A stretch of DNA of 64,000 nucleotides from an uncultured Clostridia bacterium (GTDB lineage: Bacteria; Bacillota; Clostridia; Christensenellales; Aristaeellaceae): NCBI GenBank assembly GCA_947565865.1, contig CANOHT010000001.1, forward strand, positions 62,001 to 126,000, given 5' to 3'. The notes beneath the pieces were generated by a model, which ran no database searches, was not told the origin of the DNA, and saw nothing but the letters and a program-made list of their open reading frames with translations. Positions within the stretch are counted from its first letter, which is position 1, and each line of letters starts with the position of its first letter. The position numbers and the translations under genes were made by a program. Shown here in pieces: positions 34,276-42,520 of the stretch.

Positions 34276-35640
34276 TCAGGCTCCGGCCAGACGAATCAGG
34301 GCGTTGGCGAAAATTTTCGTGGCCTTGACCATCTTGCTGATGAAAACGTACTCCCCTGCCTGATGAGCCAGATCTTCATCGTCTGGGAAGGCCGCGCCAA
34401 AGGCCACGCCCTGCTTGAGCACCTTGGCATAGGTGCCGCCGCCGGTGTATTGGGGCTTCGCCGCCTCGCCGGTCTCCTCGGCATAGGCAGCCAGCAGCGC
34501 CGTCACCAGCTCGCTGTCAGCGGGTACATGATGAGGGGCCTTGGTTTCCGCCACATCGGCGGTAAAGCCGGTCAGACGCGCCAGGGCCGTGTTCATCAGC
34601 GACTCCAGGTCGGCGGTGATGGGTACGCGCATATCCAGCGTCGTCGTCAGTTCTCCGTCCTCAAGGTGCAGGATGCCCATGTTGCACGTCAGGCTGCCGG
34701 ACACCTCGTCCGTATAGGCCACGCCAAGGGACGCGCCGTCGCTCTCCATGCCCACAGCGTCCGCCAGCGTCAGCAGCGCGCCCTGAACCCCCAGCTCCTT
34801 CAGGAGCAGCAGCATCATGCCGATGGCGTTGCGGCAGCCCTCGGGATAGGCGGAATGACCGGGAATACCCTCCGCCGTCACCCATACGCCCTCCGCCCCG
34901 ACCTCTGCCGTATAGGGCAGGTTAACCCGGATGGCATAGGTGCGAATCCGCTGCGCCAGCTCCTCCCCGCCCGCCAGCAGGGCCGTGCACTCGCCCGGAA
35001 TCACATTGACACGCTCGCCCGTCCACAGCCGCTTCACCTGAAGGCCCTCCGTTGACAGCGGCGCGCGGAGGTACAGGTGAATCATGCCCTTTTCGGTGTT
35101 GATGAGCGGGAAAGAGGCGTCGGGCGAAAAGCCCAGATCGGGCATGTCGGCATGGGCGCAATAGTAATCCATGTCCTCCCAGCCGGACTCCTCATCGCAG
35201 CCCAGAATCAGCCGGATGGACTTGCGCAGCGGAATCCCCGCTTCCTTGATGGCCCGCATGGCGTACAGGGCACACAGGGAGGGGCCCTTATCGTCGCCCG
35301 TGCCCCGGCCGTAGAGCTTGTCGCTCTTCATCACAGCGGCAAAGGGCTCCACCATCCAGCCATCCCCCGCCGGCACCACGTCCAGGTGGCCCAGCACAGC
35401 CACGGTGTCCTCCCCGCCCGGAAGGGTGATGTCGCCGGCATAGCCGTCAAAGCCGCGCGTTTGGAAGCCCATGGCGTCCGCGTCCGCCAGCGCCATGTCC
35501 AGCATCCGCCGAACCTCCTTGCCAAAGGGCGCGCCGGGCGCCGCATCCGCCTTCACGGAGGGCACCTGCACCCAGCGGCGAAGCGTATGAACAAAATCAT
35601 CCTGATAGGAATCAATCAAATCGTAGACCCTTTTTTCCAT
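34276..35640 (-). CDS. pepV: Dipeptidase PepV (M20 family)
   Basis: A 454-residue zinc dipeptidase with broad dipeptide specificity. The metal site is seen in VLGHLDVVPAGDGW, YGRGTGDDKGP, CDEESGWEDM and the late HVPADSELV/GGGTYAKVLKQG region. Length fits PepV-type M20 enzymes rather than the shorter aminoacylases. It is cytoplasmic, with no signal peptide. The ATG at 35640 follows AAAGGAG. It lies downstream of nadE on the same strand with a repeat element between them. Confidence 0.92.
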   Translation of the reverse strand: MEKRVYDLIDSYQDDFVHTLRRWVQVPSVKADAAPGAPFGKEVRRMLDMALADADAMGFQTRGFDGYAGDITLPGGEDTVAVLGHLDVVPAGDGWMVEPFAAVMKSDKLYGRGTGDDKGPSLCALYAMRAIKEAGIPLRKSIRLILGCDEESGWEDMDYYCAHADMPDLGFSPDASFPLINTEKGMIHLYLRAPLSTEGLQVKRLWTGERVNVIPGECTALLAGGEELAQRIRTYAIRVNLPYTAEVGAEGVWVTAEGIPGHSAYPEGCRNAIGMMLLLLKELGVQGALLTLADAVGMESDGASLGVAYTDEVSGSLTCNMGILHLEDGELTTTLDMRVPITADLESLMNTALARLTGFTADVAETKAPHHVPADSELVTALLAAYAEETGEAAKPQYTGGGTYAKVLKQGVAFGAAFPDDEDLAHQAGEYVFISKMVKATKIFANALIRLAGA

Positions 35641-35689
35641 AAAAATCGCTCCTTTCATTACAGCAAATAGACCATCACGCGAAGTGCGC

Positions 35690-35788
35690 GAGACGGCTGA
35701 GTTGATGGCCGTCTGCAAGACTGTAATCGTATCGACCGGCTCTGCCGGGCGGGCAGGAAGTTTTTTCGATAAAGTGATAGAGTCACTT
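35690..35788 (+). repeat. Partial modular hairpin element, copy F
   Basis: It holds AGACGGC...GCCGTCT (35690-35714), then GACTGTAATCGTATCGACCG matching GACTGTATTCATATCGCGCG of copy D, CCGGC-TCT-GCCGG, GCGGGCAGG, and a terminal AAAGTGA-TAGAG-TCACTT stem (35771-35787). The middle core of full copies is missing. The terminal stem contains the nadE stop codon (35783-35785). Confidence 0.6.
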
Positions 35789-37732
35789 CGGCGACGCGCA
35801 CAGCGCGTCACATTCCGCCAGCCAGGCCGCCGCCTGGGCGTCAGAGGGCATCCGCCAATCGCCCCGGGGCGACAGCGCGATGGAGCCGATTTTCACGCCG
35901 TCAGGCATGCAATTGCGCTTGAACTGCTGGTTCCAGAACCGACGATAGAAATTTTTCAGCCATTTCAGGATGGTCTCCCGATCGAAATCCTCCTGGAAGG
36001 CCAGGCAGCACAGCTGATACACCCTGCGCGGCGGATAGCCAAAGCGAATGGCGTAGTAGAGGAAGAAGTCGTGAAGGGCATAGGGGCCCACCAAATCCTC
36101 CGTCTGCTGAACGATGTTGCCCTTCTCGTCCGGCGGCAAAAGCTCCGGGCTGATGGGCGTATCCAGGATACGGCGAAGCACGGCGCGGCTGGCAATGAAA
36201 TCCTCGCCCTCGCAGGCCATCTGGATCACCCAGCGCACCAGGGTCTTGGGGACGCCGCTGTTGACGCCGTACATGCTCATATGATCCGCATTGTAGGTAC
36301 ACCAGCCCAGAGCGATTTCGGACAGATCCCCTGTGCCCAGCACAATGCCGCCGAAGCGGTTGGCCATATCCATCAAAACTTGGGTGCGCTCCCGGGCCTG
36401 AGCATTCTCATAGGTCACGGAATGGTCGCGCTCGTCATGGCCGATATCCCGGAAGTGCAGCCGCACCGCCTCATGGATGGGAATCTCCCGCTGGCTGACC
36501 CCCAGGGTCGTCATCAGCTCCAGGGCGGATTGATACGTCCAGTCCGTGGTGCCGAAGCAGGGCATGGTGACGCCCAGGATGTTCGTCCGGGGCAGACCCA
36601 GCTGATCCGCCGCCTTGCAGGCCGCCAGCAGTGCCAGGGTGGAATCCAGTCCCCCAGAGATGCCCACCACCACCTTGCCGCCGGTGATGGTCATCCGCCG
36701 CGCCAAGGCCGTGGCCTGCATGGCGAAAATCTGCTCGCACCGAAGCTGACGGGACGCCCTGTCCGCGGGAATAAAAGGGTGCTTGGACACGCTGAGATCG
36801 GCGGCCGCGCTATCCGGCAGACACACCGCGTTGGGCAGCGCGATCCTCCGCACACCGCCGCGCCAGGCTGCCGCGCAGTCACCGAAGCTGGTCTGCCTCA
36901 TGCGGTCCGCCCGGATGCGCAGGATGTCCAGATCCGCCGTCAGCAGATAATCGTCCTCCAAATAGGCCTCGTTTTCCTTGAGAACGCCGCCGCACTGGGC
37001 CGCCATGCTATGGCCGGAAAACACCAGGTCAGAGGTAGATTCCCCCGTTCCGGCGGAGACATACACATAGCCGCACAGGCACCGGGCGCTCTGCTGGCGG
37101 ATCAGCTCCTGCCGATACTCCCGCTTGGCAATGAGCTCATTGGAAGCGGAGAGATTCAGGATAATCTCCGCGCCATTGAGCGCCAGCAGGGTGCTGGGCG
37201 GCAGAGGAGACCACAAGTCCTCGCACAATTCCGCGCCGATGGTTACGCCGTCCGCCGTGGTAAACACAAGGCCGCTGCCCACCGGCACCGCCTGTCCGCC
37301 GACGTCCGCCGTGACGTTCGCTTCCCCCGGCAGCTCCCTGCCGCTGCGGAACCAGCGCTTCTCATAAAATTCCCCATTATTCGGCAAGCAGGTCTTGCAC
37401 ACTGCGCCATAAATACGACCCCGGCCGATGACCACCGCGCAGTTATACAGGCCGTCCGCCACCCGAAGAGGCGCGCCCACCACCGCAGTGAGCCCCTCCG
37501 GCATTTCTTCCCGTATAACGGCCAGGCCCCGCTCCACCGCTTCCAGCAGGGTTGACTGAAAGAACAGATCGCCGCAGGTATAGCCCGTCAGGGACAGCTC
37601 CGGGAAAACCACCAATCCGGCATGGCGGGCCTTGGCCTCCTCCAGCTTGTCCAGGTGCGCCCGGACATTCGCCTCCACATTCGCCAGGTTCAGATGAGGT
37701 ACCGCCGCCGCGACGCGAACCAGCCCCTCCAT
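35783..37732 (-). CDS. nadE: Glutamine-dependent NAD+ synthetase
   Basis: A 649-residue two-domain enzyme converting nicotinate adenine dinucleotide to NAD+ with ATP and glutamine. The N-terminal nitrilase-type glutaminase (1-~290) has E45 (FPELSLTGY), K113 (CKTCLPNNGEFYEKRWF) and C170 (ELCEDLWSP). The C-terminal synthetase (~320 onward) has the PP-loop VVGISGGLDSTLALLAA and TGDLSEIALGWCTYNADHMS. Length is normal for the bacterial glutamine-dependent form. It is followed by pepV and preceded by a phosphoesterase gene. Confidence 0.96.
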   Translation of the reverse strand: MEGLVRVAAAVPHLNLANVEANVRAHLDKLEEAKARHAGLVVFPELSLTGYTCGDLFFQSTLLEAVERGLAVIREEMPEGLTAVVGAPLRVADGLYNCAVVIGRGRIYGAVCKTCLPNNGEFYEKRWFRSGRELPGEANVTADVGGQAVPVGSGLVFTTADGVTIGAELCEDLWSPLPPSTLLALNGAEIILNLSASNELIAKREYRQELIRQQSARCLCGYVYVSAGTGESTSDLVFSGHSMAAQCGGVLKENEAYLEDDYLLTADLDILRIRADRMRQTSFGDCAAAWRGGVRRIALPNAVCLPDSAAADLSVSKHPFIPADRASRQLRCEQIFAMQATALARRMTITGGKVVVGISGGLDSTLALLAACKAADQLGLPRTNILGVTMPCFGTTDWTYQSALELMTTLGVSQREIPIHEAVRLHFRDIGHDERDHSVTYENAQARERTQVLMDMANRFGGIVLGTGDLSEIALGWCTYNADHMSMYGVNSGVPKTLVRWVIQMACEGEDFIASRAVLRRILDTPISPELLPPDEKGNIVQQTEDLVGPYALHDFFLYYAIRFGYPPRRVYQLCCLAFQEDFDRETILKWLKNFYRRFWNQQFKRNCMPDGVKIGSIALSPRGDWRMPSDAQAAAWLAECDALCASPK

Positions 37733-37744
37733 CCCATCATCTCC

Positions 37745-38230
37745 TTACGCAAAATCCATGATTTCCGCCGTCAGCCTGCCCTCCGTCTCGGTCAGTACCG
37801 CCAGATGGCCGTCCGCAGCGCTGCCGGGATTGATCAGCAGCGTCCTGCGCTGCTCCACCAGCGGCAGGTGCGTATGACCAAACAGCGCGCCCTGGCAGCT
37901 GTTTTGCGCCGCCTCCATGTCCAGGGCGGCATAGGTGCGCTTCACCTGAAAGCGGTGACCGTGGGTCAGCAGCAGACGCACACCGCCCAGGGCCGCCACG
38001 CGGGTTTCCGGCAGGTCGTCAAAATAATCGCAGTTGCCCTTGACGCCCAGCAGCAGCGCGTGTTCGTCCCGGGCGCGGATGAACCGCTCCAGGCGCTGAA
38101 AGTCCCGGGCGCCGTCGCCGCAGTGGAAGTAGGCGTCCACCGGCCCCACATACCGCCAGCATTGCTCCAGCAGCCATCGAAGTCCGCTGTCATCCCCATG
38201 GCTGTCCGAAAGAACAATGGCCCGGGTCAT
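37745..38230 (-). CDS. YfcE/MJ0936-type metallophosphoesterase
   Basis: A 161-residue calcineurin-like phosphoesterase. The metal-binding motifs are LSDSHGD, HCGDGARD, GVKGNCDY, THGH and FGHTHLPLV. The small YfcE-type enzymes hydrolyse phosphodiesters or phosphoproteins in vitro; the substrate in vivo is unclear. The start overlaps the RNase PH-RdgB stop by four bases (ATGA), a conserved Firmicutes order, and the stop is 12 bases before nadE. Confidence 0.92.
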   Translation of the reverse strand: MTRAIVLSDSHGDDSGLRWLLEQCWRYVGPVDAYFHCGDGARDFQRLERFIRARDEHALLLGVKGNCDYFDDLPETRVAALGGVRLLLTHGHRFQVKRTYAALDMEAAQNSCQGALFGHTHLPLVEQRRTLLINPGSAADGHLAVLTETEGRLTAEIMDFA

Positions 38231-39543
38231 TCGTGCAGCTCCTTCATGATGGCCAGCATCTTCTCGCAGGCCCTGGCCCGATGGCTGACCTGGTTCTTCT
38301 CCTCCTCGGTCATCTCAGCGAAGGTCTTGCCCAGGGGCTCGTAAAGGAACAGCGGGTCATAGCCAAAGCCGCCCGTTCCCCGCTCCTCCTCCAGCACCAC
38401 GCCAGGACACACCCCTTCAGCAATCAGCGTCTCCCTGTCAGGCAGCTTCAGCGCGATGGCGCTGACGAAAGCCGCCGTTCGCACCGTTTTGCCATTCATA
38501 CGGCGCAGCAGCAGCGCATTGTTGGCCGCGTCATCACCGTGAACGCCCGCGTATCGGGCGGAAAGCACGCCGGGCTCGCCATCCAGCACATCCACGCTCA
38601 GGCCGCTGTCGTCCGCCAGGGTGGGCAGGCCCGTAGCCTCGCACACCGCCTCGGCCTTGATGGCCGCGTTGCCCGCGAAGGTATCCGCCGTTTCCTCAAT
38701 TTCACCGCTGAAGCCCGCCGTTTTCATGGACACCACGGTATAGTAGTCCCCGAAGATGGTCTGCAGCTCCCTGAGCTTATGCTCGTTGCCCGAGGCCACC
38801 ACCAAAGGCGGCTTGGGCGCAATGTGCCTCGCACACTCGCCCAGGGCCTCCCGCTGGGCCTCCTGCAGCTGCTCGATGCCCTTGCGGCCATAGGCAATCA
38901 GGCTGCTGAGCTCCTCCGGCGTATACGCCCTCCCCTCGCCAGTACCCTGCAGCTCAATAAACTCGCCTTTCTCGTTCATGACCAGATTCATATCCACCTG
39001 GGCGCGGCTGTCCTCCTGATAGCACAAATCCAGGCAGGGCACATCGTCCACCACGCCGCAGGAGACGGCCGCCACCTGGTGGAGGATGGGCGACTGCACC
39101 AGCTTGCCCTCCCGCATCAGCTTATCCACGGCGCAGGTCAGCGCCACCATGGCCCCGGTGATGGAGGCGGTGCGGGTGCCGCCGTCAGCCTCCAGCACGT
39201 CGCAGTCCAGGGTGATGGTTCGCTCGCCTAACTTGGTCAAATCCACCGCCTGGCGCAGGGAGCGGCCAATGAGCCGCTGAATCTCCACGCTCCGGCCGTC
39301 CTTCTTGATGCCGTCGCGCTTCTTGCGGGTCGTGGTGGAGGCCGGCAGCATGGCGTACTCCGCCGTCAGCCAGCCCTGCGCCTTTCCCCGAAGGAAGGGA
39401 GGGACGCCCTCCTCCACCGAGGCCGTGCAGATCACCCGGGTGTTGCCCGTAGCAATCAGGCAGGAGCCGTCCGCCGTGCGGACAAAATCAGTCTCGATAG
39501 TCACCGGGCGCGCCTGGTCCGGCGTTCGACCGTCTATTCTCAT
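38227..39543 (-). CDS. rph: RNase PH fused to XTP/dITP pyrophosphatase (Rph-RdgB)
   Basis: A 438-residue fusion. Residues 1-~242 are RNase PH, which trims tRNA 3' ends phosphorolytically (MRIDGRTPDQARPV, TTRKKRDGIKKDGRSVEIQR, LDCDVLEADGGTRTASITGA). From 245 (LVVASGNEHKLRELQTIFGD) it is the RdgB/HAM1 pyrophosphatase that removes non-canonical purine NTPs (LADDSGLSVDVLDGEPGVLS, GFGYDPLFL). No stop or slippery site separates the domains. The ATG at 39543 follows GGAG and is the normal RNase PH start. Confidence 0.95.
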   Translation of the reverse strand: MRIDGRTPDQARPVTIETDFVRTADGSCLIATGNTRVICTASVEEGVPPFLRGKAQGWLTAEYAMLPASTTTRKKRDGIKKDGRSVEIQRLIGRSLRQAVDLTKLGERTITLDCDVLEADGGTRTASITGAMVALTCAVDKLMREGKLVQSPILHQVAAVSCGVVDDVPCLDLCYQEDSRAQVDMNLVMNEKGEFIELQGTGEGRAYTPEELSSLIAYGRKGIEQLQEAQREALGECARHIAPKPPLVVASGNEHKLRELQTIFGDYYTVVSMKTAGFSGEIEETADTFAGNAAIKAEAVCEATGLPTLADDSGLSVDVLDGEPGVLSARYAGVHGDDAANNALLLRRMNGKTVRTAAFVSAIALKLPDRETLIAEGVCPGVVLEEERGTGGFGYDPLFLYEPLGKTFAEMTEEEKNQVSHRARACEKMLAIMKELHE

Positions 39544-39716
39544 GGGATCACTCCTCGTCCGTATTTCCAATTGGCTGATACCGCTTCACGCCTGCTTGGC
39601 GTAAACATGGTTCAATTCGACTCCGCATCCGCGGATTCCTCCCCGCGGCCTGTCATAAGCCGCGAATATCTGTCCAAAAACCGCCGCTTGGCGTCCCGCG
39701 CGGCATATTTTTGTGC

Positions 39717-39722
39717 TATAAT
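39717..39722 (+). promoter_or_regulatory. Extended -10 promoter of the flavodoxin-like gene
   Basis: TGTGCTATAAT carries TG one base before TATAAT (39717-39722). Further down, TTGAC-N8-GTCAA (about 39775-39792) is a possible operator just before the ribosome site. Confidence 0.5.
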
Positions 39723-39814
39723 GGATTCAGTCAAGCCCCATATGGCTCTCAGACGCGTTTTAGTTGAAACAAAGTTGACGCTTGTGTGTCAAACTAACGG
39801 CAGGAGGTACGCGC

Positions 39815-40393
39815 ATGGGAAACGCATTGATCCTTTACCGGAGCAAGGGAGGCTCCACCGCTCGGTACGCGCAGGCCCTGGCCCGGATGACCGGAGGCCG
39901 CGCCCTTCCCGCCGCGCAGGCTGACGGCGCGCTTCTGGCCTCTGCGGAACAGATTGTCTTCGCATCCTGGATGCGGGCCGGCGCGCTGGCAGGCATCGGC
40001 TATCTTCGCCGTCATGCCGCCCAGCTTCGCGGGAAGCAGCTGACCCTGATGGCCGTCGGCCTCTCGCCGCAGCTGGATACCGCCGCCTGGGAGGACTCCA
40101 TTCGCCGCTCCCTTCCGGATTTTCCGCTGGAAGAAATCCGCACCTTCTACCTGCGCGGCGCCTATAGCCCCGCCCAGCGCGGCCCCCTGACCCGCGGACT
40201 TCTGGCCGCCATGGGCAAAACCCTTCAGCGCAAGCCAGACGCCTCCGCCCAGGAGCTTGCCCTGGCTCACGATCTGCTTGACGGCGGCGACCATGTACAG
40301 GAGGACGCCTTGGCCGCCATTGCCCTTTATTTGACCGGCCGACCGGCAATCAGGCCGTCGATCCAGGCGTCCCAGGCGTCGTCCACCCGCTGA
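39815..40393 (+). CDS. Flavodoxin-domain protein
   Basis: A 192-residue protein with a flavodoxin-like fold: NALILYRSKGGSTARYAQAL is the FMN phosphate-binding loop region, and IVFASWMRAGALAGIGYLRR follows the second loop. It resembles the flavodoxin_5 (menaquinone-dependent protoporphyrinogen oxidase-like) group. Its redox partner is unknown. AGGAGG lies seven bases before the ATG. The last 67 bases overlap the 3' end of a convergent SDR gene, and the C-terminal ~22 residues (Ser/Gln-rich) look like read-through sequence. Confidence 0.78.
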   Translation: MGNALILYRSKGGSTARYAQALARMTGGRALPAAQADGALLASAEQIVFASWMRAGALAGIGYLRRHAAQLRGKQLTLMAVGLSPQLDTAAWEDSIRRSLPDFPLEEIRTFYLRGAYSPAQRGPLTRGLLAAMGKTLQRKPDASAQELALAHDLLDGGDHVQEDALAAIALYLTGRPAIRPSIQASQASSTR

Positions 40394-41364
40394 AGCTCCG
40401 GGCGAGTGTCCACCATGCGGATGATCCGGCGCACGCCTTCCCGGAAGGGCACGTCAAAGCGGAACCCCGGCACATACCGGCGCAGCTTGCTGTTATCAAA
40501 GATGGCCGTTTGCGACTTGTCTCCCAGCAGACCCGCTTCCAGGCTGTCGTCCAGGCGAATGAGCTCCTCGCTGGTGCGGTGAACCAGCACGGGCGCGGGC
40601 GCGCCGGCGACTTCCGCCATCACCTGGGCATACTGATCCCAGGTCATGCACTCATCCTGGGTGATGTGGAAGTCCTCCCCCAGGGCGTCTGGGTTCTCCA
40701 TCAGGCCTGCCAGCCCCCTGGCGAAGTCGGAATTGTGGGTCATGGTGAAAAAGGTTGTGCCGTCCCCCGGCACCAGGATAGGGCGCCCCGCCCGCAGCCG
40801 CCGCAGCAGCGTCATGGGGCAGCCCCTGGGGCGGATGGCGAAGGGCAGATCGTAATCCCCATAGGTCAGGCTGGGCCGGACAATCACCATGGGGAAGCCC
40901 TCCTCGCGGTACGCTGCCCGGAACACGTCCTCACACTGGATTTTTTTCCGGGCGTAGTCGGAGAATGGATTCGACTGGGGCGTATCCTCCGTCATCAGCG
41001 GCGTGCGCGGGGGCTTCTCGTAGGTGGTGGCGCTGGAAATGAACACATACCGGCCGCAGCGCCCCTGGAATTGACGCACCCGGGTTCGCGCGGTTTCAGG
41101 GGTATAGGTGAGGAAGTCCACCACCACGTCAAAAGAACGTCCATCCAGCACGGAGGTCAGCGCGGCGTCATCATAGACATCCGCCACAAGCTGCTCCACG
41201 CCCTCCGCCATCGGCCGATGGCCCCGGTTGACGCAGGTCACCCGATGCCGGCCTGACAGCTGCGCCACCACCCCGGTAGAGATGGTACCCGTGCCGCCCA
41301 GCAGCAGCCAATTGCGCCGTGTGCCGGAATTCTCCCCGGTCTCAAAGGATTTTTCATACTGCAT
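40327..41364 (-). CDS. NAD-dependent epimerase/dehydratase (SDR) family protein
   Basis: A 345-residue extended SDR. The nucleotide-binding glycine motif is LLLGGTGTISTGVVAQLSG, with the acidic VADVYDD. The central helix has YARKKIQCE in place of the usual YxxxK active site. ATTYEKP and RPSLTYGDYDLPF follow. It resembles RNA-binding or sugar-nucleotide-epimerase-like SDR proteins of plants and bacteria; the substrate is unknown. The ATG at 41364 has AGAGGT seven bases upstream. It is divergent from pgsA and convergent with the flavodoxin gene. Confidence 0.85.
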   Translation of the reverse strand: MQYEKSFETGENSGTRRNWLLLGGTGTISTGVVAQLSGRHRVTCVNRGHRPMAEGVEQLVADVYDDAALTSVLDGRSFDVVVDFLTYTPETARTRVRQFQGRCGRYVFISSATTYEKPPRTPLMTEDTPQSNPFSDYARKKIQCEDVFRAAYREEGFPMVIVRPSLTYGDYDLPFAIRPRGCPMTLLRRLRAGRPILVPGDGTTFFTMTHNSDFARGLAGLMENPDALGEDFHITQDECMTWDQYAQVMAEVAGAPAPVLVHRTSEELIRLDDSLEAGLLGDKSQTAIFDNSKLRRYVPGFRFDVPFREGVRRIIRMVDTRPELQRVDDAWDAWIDGLIAGRPVK

Positions 41365-41417
41365 CGCGAATACCTCTTTTACTGAAAGATGCTGCACCCG
41401 CAGAAAGGTTGACGACC

Positions 41418-41993
41418 ATGAACCGCATCCTCGCGAAATATACCAAGGATATTTGGAACGTACCCAATGTGCTGACCATGCTTCGTCTGGCGCTGATTCC
41501 CGTCTTTGTGGCGCTGTTTGCCACCGGGCATCGCAAGCTGGCGCTGCTGACATTCCTTGTCGCCAGCCTGACCGACCTGCTGGACGGCTATTTGGCCCGC
41601 AAAAATCATCAGGTGACAGCCTTCGGTAAGCTGATGGATCCCCTGGCGGACAAGGTGATGGTGGTGACAGCGCTGATTTGTCAGGGCGTCAGCGGGGTGT
41701 TCCCCTGGACGGCCATTGCCGTGGTGATGGCCAAGGAGCTGGCGATGATTCTGGGCGGCGCGGTGATGCTCAGCCACGATATTGTCGTTTACGCCAACAT
41801 GCGGGGCAAGGTTGCCCAAGCCACCTTCATCCTGGCACTGGTACTCAGCTTCTATCACGCGGAATTCGCTGCCTGGGGTTTTCCCCTGGATCGCGTAATT
41901 CTTTGGCTGGCCGTCGTTCTGGCCCTGGTGGCTCTGGTGGACTATGCCGTGGACGCCATCAAGAAGCTGAGAGCGGCTCAATCATTTGAATAG
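41418..41993 (+). CDS. pgsA: CDP-diacylglycerol-glycerol-3-phosphate 3-phosphatidyltransferase
   Basis: A 191-residue membrane enzyme that makes phosphatidylglycerol-phosphate. The CDP-alcohol phosphotransferase motif D-G-x2-A-R-x8-G-x3-D-x3-D is present as DGYLARKNHQVTAFGKLMDP followed by LADK. Five or six membrane helices and the N-terminal NVPNVLTMLRLALIPVFVAL fit PgsA. AAGGTTG upstream is a modest ribosome site. It is monocistronic with a terminator behind. Confidence 0.92.
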   Translation: MNRILAKYTKDIWNVPNVLTMLRLALIPVFVALFATGHRKLALLTFLVASLTDLLDGYLARKNHQVTAFGKLMDPLADKVMVVTALICQGVSGVFPWTAIAVVMAKELAMILGGAVMLSHDIVVYANMRGKVAQATFILALVLSFYHAEFAAWGFPLDRVILWLAVVLALVALVDYAVDAIKKLRAAQSFE

Positions 41994-42122
41994 AACGCTT
42001 GCAAAGCGTCCTCGCGTCAGGCCATTCGTTGGAACAGTCCGTCTGCGCATGGGCCCATCGGAACAGCTGAGCGGCCGTTTCATCCCAACCATGCCAGTCC
42101 CCAAAGCTTGATTCGATTGATA

Positions 42123-42151
42123 GAGGCCAGCGCCACGCTGGCCTCCTTTTT
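42123..42151. terminator. Terminator between pgsA and cupin gene
   Basis: GAGGCCAGC (42123-42131) and GCTGGCCTC (42137-42145) form a 9-bp stem followed by CTTTTTT. It is a good terminator for plus-strand transcription; the minus strand lacks a U-run. The 3' end touches the cupin stop. Confidence 0.85.
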
Positions 42152-42480
42152 TACTGCTCCGGCACGATGGCCAGCATCACCAGCTCCTCCCCGCCATCGC
42201 TGATGGTGGTGTGAGCATGTCCCTTCGGGCAGTAGTGCAGCTGTCCAGGAAGAACAACTTCCTCCACTCCATCCATGATGATCCTTGCCCTGCCGCCCAG
42301 CACATGGATGATTTCGCTGCTGGTATCGTGGGTATGCAGGCCGATGGACACCCCAGGCGCCAGCCTCGCCATCAGCATGCGATTCATACCGTCAAAAAAC
42401 ATCTTGCCATACGTTGTGCCCTCGCCGCCCTTGAAGCGGGGGAATGCCTGTTCCTCCATGGCGTCCCAATTCAAAACCAT
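42151..42480 (-). CDS. Cupin-domain protein
   Basis: A 109-residue single cupin. Motif 1 is IGLHTHDTSSEIIHVLGG (two His and a Glu for metal); motif 2 is LPGQLHYCPKGHAHTTISDG. Such small cupins act as isomerases, dioxygenases or ligand sensors; function is not assignable. It is on the minus strand, 40 bases downstream of the methyltransferase gene, and may share its transcript. Confidence 0.88.
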   Translation of the reverse strand: MVLNWDAMEEQAFPRFKGGEGTTYGKMFFDGMNRMLMARLAPGVSIGLHTHDTSSEIIHVLGGRARIIMDGVEEVVLPGQLHYCPKGHAHTTISDGGEELVMLAIVPEQ

Positions 42481-42520
42481 GTTGTATCCTCCTTTGCTTG
42501 TCCCTCGTCAGGCGCAGCCC

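Noticed and set aside
39605..39660. GGTTCAATTCGACTCC, resembling a tRNA T-loop
   Set aside because: The surrounding sequence does not form a cloverleaf, and the T-loop spacing is wrong.
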